From an uncultured Lachnospiraceae bacterium (GTDB lineage Bacteria; Bacillota; Clostridia; Lachnospirales; Lachnospiraceae): 21,599 bases of DNA. The notes under the pieces were generated by a model. The model saw only the letters and a program-made list of their open reading frames with translations. It was not told the DNA's origin and did no database searches. The stretch spans positions 1 through 21,599 of the forward strand of contig CAJTLD010000035.1 of assembly GCA_910577065.1 (NCBI GenBank), written 5' to 3'. A program made the translations under genes and the position numbers. Of the stretch, positions 16,815-21,599 are shown piece after piece; positions within the stretch are counted from its first letter, which is position 1; each line of letters opens with the position of its first letter.

Positions 16815-17014
16815 TCTTCCTGAAAATCCCAAAATGCCGTTTCCTGCAATTTTGAGTCCTAGCCAAAGCCAGGTGGGTAACCGCAGCTTCTCTTCTGCCT
16901 TCCGCTGCTTAGTGGCGGCCTGGCATCCAATCGGCAATATAGGGAACCCGTAAAGAAAATGTAGGTTCAAAATAACAGGGTATCGCACACCCCAGGATTC
17001 ATGTTCCATTCGTC
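16815..17014 (-). ncRNA. ssrS: Probable 6S RNA
   Basis: This is a candidate small RNA of about 200 nt that mimics an open promoter and binds sigma-A RNA polymerase. A near-perfect promoter points to a start near 17014. The 5' part carries AATCCTGGGGTGTG, resembling the start of Firmicutes 6S RNAs. Pairings visible on the minus strand: closing stem TCCTG (16993-16997) with CAGGA (16818-16822); a small stem GAACC/GGTTC (16964-16968, 16944-16948); CCTA/TAGG (16940-16943, 16858-16861); and a terminal stem GCCAGG/CCTGGC (16919-16924, 16868-16873) enclosing an inner GCAGC/GCTGC hairpin. The blocks TTTTGAACCTACA and GCCAGGCCGCCA match my memory of clostridial 6S genes. Exact ends are estimates. A 103-codon reading frame over the same span is judged spurious. 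Confidence 0.72.
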
Positions 17015-17020
17015 CATAAC

Positions 17021-17049
17021 ATTATACCTTACTATTCCACATTTTTCAA
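17021..17049 (-). promoter_or_regulatory. Promoter of the 6S RNA candidate
   Basis: On the minus strand, TTGAAA (17044-17049), a 17-base spacer and a perfect TATAAT (17021-17026). No ribosome site or plausible protein start follows at a suitable distance, which fits a non-coding RNA gene. Confidence 0.8.
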
Positions 17050-17063
17050 TGCAAAATACATAA

Positions 17064-17099
17064 AAAATAAGGGAACCTCATACAAGATTCCCTTATTTT
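17064..17099 (-). terminator. Terminator downstream of pckA
   Basis: AAAATAAGGGAA (17064-17075) and TTCCCTTATTTT (17088-17099) form a perfect 12-bp stem around 12 bases. On the minus strand the stem runs straight into TTTTTT, the classic form. It separates pckA from the 6S RNA promoter about 15 bases further on. Confidence 0.85.
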
Positions 17100-17123
17100 G
17101 TAAAATCAATTTAGCAAATCCCG

Positions 17124-17172
17124 TCAAATGCTACAGCCTGCGCCTTCCGGCGCACACGGCAGCCATATTTGA
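17124..17172 (-). other. Hairpin just after the pckA stop codon
   Basis: A six-bp core TGCGCC/GGCGCA with a four-base loop (17139-17154) lies inside an imperfect outer stem TCAAAT/ATTTGA (17124-17129, 17167-17172). It starts seven bases beyond the pckA stop codon and has no T-run. It may protect the 3' end of the mRNA or act together with the terminator at 17064-17099. Confidence 0.45.
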
Positions 17173-17178
17173 TCTTCC

Positions 17179-18891
17179 TTACAGAGTCGCAGCTTCTTCT
17201 ACAATTTTCTTTAATGCGTTCAAAGCTTCATCCGGCAGCTTGTCGTAACCGTCTTTCTTGGTTGCGAAATCTTCCACTGCTTTCACACGGTTTTCCATAG
17301 CGCTCTTTAATGCGGCCACATAATCTTTGTCTTCCAGATTTGGCTTGAAGTCGCCTGTCTTGCCGGACCAGTCATACATAATCTCAATATCTTCAAACGG
17401 TCCCCATGCTTCAAAATGAGCCTTGCCTTCTACGATAGTTTCCAGTATGCCTAATGTATCGGCCGGCTTTACTTTTGCACCCATGAAGTCGCCTGTGTTT
17501 ACGATATAACAGTCTACGTTCTTTTCTTCCACTAATTTCTTAAATTTCTCATAATCGTTTACCAGCGGATACGTACGGAACGGATTCGCATACGGTACGA
17601 TGCGGAGTGCGTTTAAGTCTGTCCCTGCCGCAACACGCTCTGCCGTAGAAGTCTTTGTAGCCAGCGTAGCGCCCATAACGGATGCTAACGCAGAGCCTTT
17701 TAATTTTACAACCGGCGGGATGGAAGGATCCTTCATAATCCAGAAAATCGCATTTACCGGAGCGTTGATCTTATCTACGCGGTTTGGAGACCATAATTTT
17801 GACTTAATTGCACGGCCGTTTCCGTTACGGATATCTTCGGTAACAAGCTGAATCTTGCCTTCGGAATCAACCGTAGCAGAACAGTTCTGTGCGGATAACA
17901 GATATTTGTTGTCTGCGCACCCGGTCGGGTAATCTGCCGTCTTATCAAAATAAGTCGGCTCCAACGCAACCGATGAACAGGTGTCGGAATTGATGATAAA
18001 CGCATCGTCATGCAGAACGGTAATCGGGTATTTGCCGTCGTGTTTTGCATGCGTCAGGGTGGATTTACCGGATCCTGACAGGCCGAATACGCTCGCTACA
18101 TATTTAGAGCCATCCTGTAACGTATACTCTTTCTGTCCGCCGTGGCAGGATGCGTAACCGTTGCGGTTTGCAATCGCCCACGCCATAGTCAGGGTACCTT
18201 TCTTATGTTCGCCGAAATAACGCATGCCAAGGATGCAAGCGCAGTTCTGATCCGTATCAAAATAACATAAGGTCAGCGGATCGCTTAAGCAGCTGAAGTC
18301 AACGTCAGGCCGCTCCTGCGGTACCCACTGCGGATCGGAGAAAATATAGATATCCGGCTCTTTGCCATCTCCAACCGGTTTGGAGTTTTTGTACATTTTT
18401 ACATATTCGTCAGACATATACTGGAAGTTTAACATCCAGTTATACATGATATTTTCTTCGCCTTCCGGAATCAGCAGATGCGCCTTTACCATAAATTCCG
18501 GATCCAGGCCTACAAATACTTCCGCGTGATATAAGGTTTTCCAGCGCGACTCATAAATAGCGTCCATTGCCACTTTGTCCAGCTTCGCAGCGTCTACGCC
18601 CGGCTCTCCTTTGATACGGCGTGCCGCAGCATAACGTCCTGTTACCGCACCGTCGTTGAACAGAAGAACCTTTGCGTCTTTGTCAAGGCCAAATTCTTCG
18701 CCCCTGTATACGGGCATATCCGTAACGATGGTTCCCGGGGAGTTTTTCGCAAGTTCATAAGCTTCTCTTAATGTGCTTACTTTCACTACGTTATTGCCGT
18801 AGAATGCCCCTTCGATAATAGAACGTGTTTTGGAAAAGCCCACTTTTCCGGCGCCAATTTCTTCAATTGGATAATACGCTTTTGTTGCCAT
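17179..18891 (-). CDS. pckA: Phosphoenolpyruvate carboxykinase (ATP type)
   Basis: This 570-residue cytosolic enzyme interconverts oxaloacetate plus ATP and phosphoenolpyruvate plus CO2 plus ADP. In anaerobic gut bacteria it often runs toward oxaloacetate (established for the family, not shown here). Seen in the sequence: YFGEHKKGTLTMAWAI (225-240), matching the conserved GEMKKG region; the P-loop GLSGSGKST (270-278); and a kinase-2-like VLHDDAFI (292-299). Well-studied ATP-type enzymes have GDDE followed by a tryptophan here, so this belongs to a diverged branch. It is also somewhat longer than the usual 530-540 residues. Start: ATG with AAGGAGG eight bases upstream. It has its own strong promoter and terminator and is thus monocistronic. 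Confidence in PEPCK is high; nucleotide preference is inferred. Confidence 0.9.
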   Translation of the reverse strand: MATKAYYPIEEIGAGKVGFSKTRSIIEGAFYGNNVVKVSTLREAYELAKNSPGTIVTDMPVYRGEEFGLDKDAKVLLFNDGAVTGRYAAARRIKGEPGVDAAKLDKVAMDAIYESRWKTLYHAEVFVGLDPEFMVKAHLLIPEGEENIMYNWMLNFQYMSDEYVKMYKNSKPVGDGKEPDIYIFSDPQWVPQERPDVDFSCLSDPLTLCYFDTDQNCACILGMRYFGEHKKGTLTMAWAIANRNGYASCHGGQKEYTLQDGSKYVASVFGLSGSGKSTLTHAKHDGKYPITVLHDDAFIINSDTCSSVALEPTYFDKTADYPTGCADNKYLLSAQNCSATVDSEGKIQLVTEDIRNGNGRAIKSKLWSPNRVDKINAPVNAIFWIMKDPSIPPVVKLKGSALASVMGATLATKTSTAERVAAGTDLNALRIVPYANPFRTYPLVNDYEKFKKLVEEKNVDCYIVNTGDFMGAKVKPADTLGILETIVEGKAHFEAWGPFEDIEIMYDWSGKTGDFKPNLEDKDYVAALKSAMENRVKAVEDFATKKDGYDKLPDEALNALKKIVEEAATL

Positions 18892-18960
18892 GAAAATTTC
18901 CTCCTTAAACTTATATGGTGTCTGTTTTATAAAATTTCTGAAAAGATTACATCATACTTA

Positions 18961-18988
18961 AATATACACGATGGAAATTTTTTGTCAA
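18961..18988 (-). promoter_or_regulatory. Promoter of pckA
   Basis: On the minus strand, a perfect TTGACA (18983-18988), a 16-base spacer and TATATT (18961-18966), about 70 bases upstream of the start codon. The DNA upstream of the -35 box is very rich in A and T (18989-19030), which could act as an UP element. A strong promoter suits an abundant metabolic enzyme. Confidence 0.75.
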
Positions 18989-19043
18989 TTGATTTTTCAA
19001 AAATTTTATAAATTTTTATTACTGCTTTTTCATAATTGCATTT

Positions 19044-19358
19044 CTATTCTGCGCCCGGTTTTTCTACCGCTGCAACCGCGTCTTTCTGCATCGGGATGCG
19101 GCAGTTTTTGTTGCTTCCAAATTCTACGATTACCGTATCGTCTGAAATGTCAATGATCACGCCGTAAAATCCGCTTGTCGTCAGTACGGTATCCCCGACC
19201 GCCAGTTCCGCCAGCATAGCGTTCTTCTTTTTTGTTTCTTTTTGCTGCGGGCGGATCATAAAGAAATACATAAACGCAAATAAGCCGGCCAGCGAAATAA
19301 GCATGGGAAGAGAACTGACCGTTCCTGTCCCCGTACCTTCACTTAATAAAATAAACAT
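19044..19358 (-). CDS. yajC: Preprotein translocase subunit YajC
   Basis: This is a 104-residue single-span inner-membrane protein, an accessory of the SecYEG-SecDF secretion machinery. One hydrophobic helix (about residues 17-35) is followed at once by the family signature YFFMIRPQQKE and a short cytosolic domain (VGDTVLTTSGFYGVI, then IVEFGSNKNCRIPMQKDAV). A longer frame begins seven codons earlier at 19379, but its codons 3-5 contain the AGGAGG ribosome site for the ATG at 19358, so the shorter form is chosen. It lies downstream of tgt on the same strand, a common arrangement in Firmicutes. I do not see secD or secF in the window. Confidence 0.92.
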   Translation of the reverse strand: MFILLSEGTGTGTVSSLPMLISLAGLFAFMYFFMIRPQQKETKKKNAMLAELAVGDTVLTTSGFYGVIIDISDDTVIVEFGSNKNCRIPMQKDAVAAVEKPGAE

Positions 19359-19387
19359 AATGGTTCCTCCTAATTTCAAAATGCTAA

Positions 19388-19400
19388 AGCGTGTTTGAAA
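19388..19400. repeat. Third locus of the AGCGTGTTTGAAA repeat end
   Basis: AGCGTGTTTGAAA here is identical to 20865-20877, and a following TGCTTTC is shared with the right side of the same element. It lies in the 123-base tgt-yajC gap. No opposite arm is recognisable, so this is probably a truncated relic. The gap also holds an AT-rich hairpin ATTTGTAA/TTACAAAT (19469-19489) overlapping the tgt stop codon. Confidence 0.5.
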
Positions 19401-19481
19401 CTGCTTTCTGCCTGGTTTACGGCACGCTCCAGACTATTGTACACAAATCTCATGGAAACGGCAAGGGAATTTGTAATTTTT

Positions 19482-20633
19482 TTACAAATCCTCATCTCTG
19501 TCCCCCTGTTTCATCCCGTACAGCTTTTCTTCTTTATAACTCTGGAAGCGCCCTTCTTCTATGGCGCTGCGTATTTCGGCCATCATGGTATTGTAAAAAG
19601 AAAGGTTGTGCAGTACCAGAAGACGCATTCCAAGCATTTCTTTTGCCTTTAGCAAATGCCGGATATAAGCCCTGCCGTATCTACGGCACGCCGCACAGAC
19701 GCATCCTTCTTCAATGGGACGCGCGTCTTTTTCATATTTTCGGTTAAACAGGTTTAATTTTCCCCGGGAAGTATATGCGTGTCCGTGCCGTCCGTTTCTG
19801 CTTGGGTATACGCAGTCAAAAAAGTCCACGCCGCGCCCGACCGCCTCTAAAATATTTTCCGGAGTTCCCACTCCCATCAAATAAGTCGGCTTATTCTCCG
19901 GAAGATGCGGCACAACCGCCTCTAATACCCGGTACATTTCTTCATGCGTTTCTCCAACGGCAAGCCCGCCGACGGCATAACCGTCCAGTTCCATCTCCGT
20001 AATCTGTTTTGCATGGCTGATACGGATATCTTCATAAACCGCTCCTTGATTGATGCCAAATAAAAGCTGATCTTTGTTAATGGTACCTTCTGACGCATTC
20101 AGACGCGCCATCTCCTCCTTGCAGCGCAGAAGCCATCTGGCAGTGCGGTCCACGGAATCCTGTACATATTTACGATCCGCCACGCTGCTTGGGCATTCGT
20201 CAAACGCCATTGCAATTGTAGACGCCAGATTGGACTGAATCCGCATGCTTTCCTCCGGCCCCATAAAAATCTTTCTGCCGTCCACATGGGACTGGAAGTA
20301 TACGCCTTCTTCCTTGATCTTGCGCAACCCGGCCAGGGAAAACACCTGAAAACCTCCGGAATCCGTAAGGATCGGCCTGTCCCAGCCCATAAATTGATGC
20401 AGGCCTCCCAATGCGCGGATTAATTCATCCCCCGGCCTGACGTGAAGGTGATACGTATTGGAAAGCTCCACCTGCGTGCCAATCTCTTCCAAATCCTCCG
20501 TAGACACCGCGCCTTTAATCGCCGCCGCGGTCCCGACATTCATAAATACCGGCGTTTTAATTAAGCCGTGCACGGTATGAAAATCCGCCCGTTTTGCGCC
20601 GCCGTCTTTTTTTATGATTTTATATTCTGCCAT
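19482..20633 (-). CDS. tgt: tRNA-guanine transglycosylase (queuine/preQ1 insertion)
   Basis: This 383-residue cytosolic enzyme swaps guanine-34 of GUN-anticodon tRNAs for preQ1 in queuosine synthesis. Seen: DSGGFQVFSL (91-100), substrate-pocket AMAFDECP (141-148), NQGAVYEDIR (195-204), GGLAVGE (222-228), and FDCVYPSRNGRHG (272-284) with the likely nucleophile D273. The zinc site is C311, C313, C316 and H342, with the same spacing as the well-studied enzymes. Length is standard. Start: ATG with AAAGGGG six bases upstream. It has a clear promoter and leads into yajC after 123 bases, so the two may be co-transcribed. No preQ1 riboswitch is apparent in the short leader. Confidence 0.95.
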   Translation of the reverse strand: MAEYKIIKKDGGAKRADFHTVHGLIKTPVFMNVGTAAAIKGAVSTEDLEEIGTQVELSNTYHLHVRPGDELIRALGGLHQFMGWDRPILTDSGGFQVFSLAGLRKIKEEGVYFQSHVDGRKIFMGPEESMRIQSNLASTIAMAFDECPSSVADRKYVQDSVDRTARWLLRCKEEMARLNASEGTINKDQLLFGINQGAVYEDIRISHAKQITEMELDGYAVGGLAVGETHEEMYRVLEAVVPHLPENKPTYLMGVGTPENILEAVGRGVDFFDCVYPSRNGRHGHAYTSRGKLNLFNRKYEKDARPIEEGCVCAACRRYGRAYIRHLLKAKEMLGMRLLVLHNLSFYNTMMAEIRSAIEEGRFQSYKEEKLYGMKQGDRDEDL

Positions 20634-20665
20634 AGCTTCCCCTTTCCGCCTTGTCTGTTTCCCCT

Positions 20666-20694
20666 ATCATATCATGTTGCCAGCCTTTTCACAA
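20666..20694 (-). promoter_or_regulatory. Promoter of tgt
   Basis: On the minus strand, TTGTGA (20689-20694), a 17-base spacer and TATGAT (20666-20671), about 32 bases upstream of the start codon. It is back to back with the presumed aroC promoter that begins at 20705. Confidence 0.7.
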
Positions 20695-20704
20695 GAACCG
20701 GGTG

Positions 20705-20733
20705 TTGATTTTTCCTTCACAATCTTCTAAAAT
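20705..20733 (+). promoter_or_regulatory. Presumed aroC promoter, now separated from aroC by a MITE
   Basis: TTGATT (20705-20710), a 17-base spacer and TAAAAT (20728-20733). The -10 box lies inside the 8-bp target duplication CTAAAATA of the element at 20735-20965. A second copy of TAAAAT stands at 20967-20972, but no -35-like sequence lies 16-18 bases upstream of it. Transcription would start inside the left terminal repeat, giving a leader of roughly 275 nt instead of about 40. Confidence 0.6.
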
Positions 20734-20734
20734 A

Positions 20735-20965
20735 GTTACTGTTCACACCCATGGCGTTCACAGTAACGAATCCGGCCTATTTAAAGCTGCTTTACGGCAA
20801 GAGGCCGGATTCTGGCCCCATTACTGTATTGGCCTGTGGCCGTGCAGCGCAGTGCACGGCCTAGAGCGTGTTTGAAAAATCATTCTCGTCATCTGCATCT
20901 CCCACTAAGTGTGGAATACATCTGCCGAAAAGCATTTTTCAAACACGCTAGGAGTGAACAGTAAC
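20735..20965. mobile_element. 231-bp MITE with 12-bp terminal inverted repeats and 8-bp target duplication
   Basis: Perfect terminal repeats GTTACTGTTCAC (20735-20746) and GTGAACAGTAAC (20954-20965) are flanked by the direct repeat CTAAAATA (20727-20734 and 20966-20973). The interior has no gene but folds into a row of stems: GTTACTGT/ACAGTAAC (20735-20742, 20760-20767), GAATCCGGCCT/AGGCCGGATTC (20768-20778, 20802-20812), GGCCGTGCA/TGCACGGCC (20838-20846, 20853-20861) and a 16-bp stem (20865-20880, 20934-20949). Non-autonomous; it would need a transposase elsewhere. Eight-base duplications are made by several IS families, so the parent cannot be named here. Confidence 0.88.
20865..20949. repeat. 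Inner 85-bp inverted-repeat element within the MITE
   Basis: Perfect 16-bp arms AGCGTGTTTGAAAAAT (20865-20880) and ATTTTTCAAACACGCT (20934-20949) surround 53 bases. Arms of the same sequence occur at 13317-13332 (one mismatch) and 19388-19400 (partial) outside the MITE. This suggests an independent repeat family nested in, or captured by, the larger element. Confidence 0.75.
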
Positions 20966-21015
20966 CTAAAATAAACCCTGTACTTTTACCCAAAATCAGA
21001 CAACAGGAGGCATAC

Positions 21016-21599
21016 ATGGCAGGTTCAACATTTGGAACGATTTTTAAAATTACCACCTGGGGCGAGTCCCATGGAACAGGCATTGGCGTAGTGATTGACG
21101 GCTGTCCGGCGGGCCTTGCGCTCTGCGAAGACGACATCCAGGCATACTTAAACCGCCGCAAACCCGGCCAGTCCCGCTACACGACAAAACGCAGCGAAAA
21201 CGACGCCGTAGAAATCCTCTCCGGCGTTTTTGAGGGAAAAACCACCGGAACGCCGATTTCCTTAATTGTATTTAACAAAGACCAGCGTTCCAAGGACTAC
21301 GGCGATATAGCGTCATACTACCGCCCCGGACACGCGGATTATACGTTTGACGCCAAATACGGATTCCGCGACTACCGCGGCGGAGGGCGCTCTTCCGGCA
21401 GGGAAACGATTGGCCGTGTGGCCGCAGGCGCCGTGGCTGCCAAGCTGCTGCGCCAGCTTGGCGTTACATTTACCGCCTACACCAAATCCATAGGCCCGGT
21501 GGAAGCCGTTTCTTTTGATATCAATGAAATTTACCGCAATCCTCTTTATATGCCGGATGCCTGCGCGGCCGCGCAGGCACAGGAATACTTAGAAGCCTG
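21016..21599 (+). CDS. aroC: Chorismate synthase, 5' part (cut by window end)
   Basis: The first 194 codons of the enzyme that converts 5-enolpyruvylshikimate 3-phosphate to chorismate, the last shared step of aromatic amino acid synthesis; it needs reduced FMN. Seen: N-terminal GTIFKITTWGESHG, the RRKPGQSRYTTKR phosphate-binding region, SGVFEGKTTGTPI, and the signature RPGHADYTFDAKYG followed by RDYRGGGRSSGRET. Start: ATG at 21016 with ACAGGAGG seven bases upstream. The remaining half or so of the gene lies beyond the window. Its promoter region carries the MITE at 20735-20965, so its expression may be altered. The frame is open to the window end with no defect. Confidence 0.95.
   Translation, partial: MAGSTFGTIFKITTWGESHGTGIGVVIDGCPAGLALCEDDIQAYLNRRKPGQSRYTTKRSENDAVEILSGVFEGKTTGTPISLIVFNKDQRSKDYGDIASYYRPGHADYTFDAKYGFRDYRGGGRSSGRETIGRVAAGAVAAKLLRQLGVTFTAYTKSIGPVEAVSFDINEIYRNPLYMPDACAAAQAQEYLEA

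Noticed and set aside
16698..17009. 103-codon minus-strand reading frame in the gap upstream of the SpoIID-domain gene
   Set aside because: Its start lies only about five bases after the predicted transcription start with no ribosome site, its sequence resembles no family I know, and the same bases fold as a 6S RNA.
19359..19379. Seven-codon N-terminal extension of YajC
   Set aside because: The extension contains the AGGAGG ribosome site for the ATG at 19358 and has no ribosome site of its own.

Overview
The window reads as a Clostridia (Firmicutes) chromosome, most likely a gut Lachnospiraceae. Evidence: strong AGGAGG-type ribosome sites, sigma-A promoters with TTGAAA/TATAAT-type boxes, multidomain secreted glycosidases ending in BspA-like leucine-rich repeats, a large SpoIID/LytB-domain protein, an ATP-type PEP carboxykinase and a tgt-yajC pair. 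The family assignment is inferred from gene content and remembered homologues; no search was run.

Left part (1-11.1 kb, all minus strand): a secreted carbohydrate/protein-degrading cluster. Two paralogous giant GH20 enzymes (1305 and 1399 aa) flank an M6-type metalloprotease (827 aa). All three have signal peptides and C-terminal LRR modules; the two GH20 proteins also share a lysine-rich tail. Together they could strip hexosamine-containing glycans and cut the exposed polypeptide of host glycoproteins such as mucin; this is inference.

Middle (11.1-13.2 kb, plus strand): a TetR repressor and an MFS exporter, each preceded by a related CATACC-type palindrome, which suggests an autoregulated drug-efflux pair. 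Then, on the minus strand, a SpoIID/LytB-domain protein is followed after one base by a YihY/BrkB-family membrane protein.

16.5-17.2 kb holds no convincing protein gene. It carries a 6S RNA candidate with a near-consensus promoter, then an array of six TCTTTTG motifs spaced 17-22 bp, then a terminator-like hairpin and a 45-bp tandem repeat that would form small hairpins in the leader of the SpoIID-type gene.

Right part (17.2-21.6 kb): pckA, yajC and tgt on the minus strand, and the 5' part of aroC on the plus strand, cut by the window end. Between tgt and aroC lies a 231-bp non-coding mobile element (MITE) with perfect 12-bp terminal inverted repeats, an 8-bp target duplication and four internal hairpins, one of which is itself a dispersed repeat seen twice more in the window. 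It sits exactly in the -10 box of the presumed aroC promoter, and the target duplication restores that box. This is the most striking structure found.
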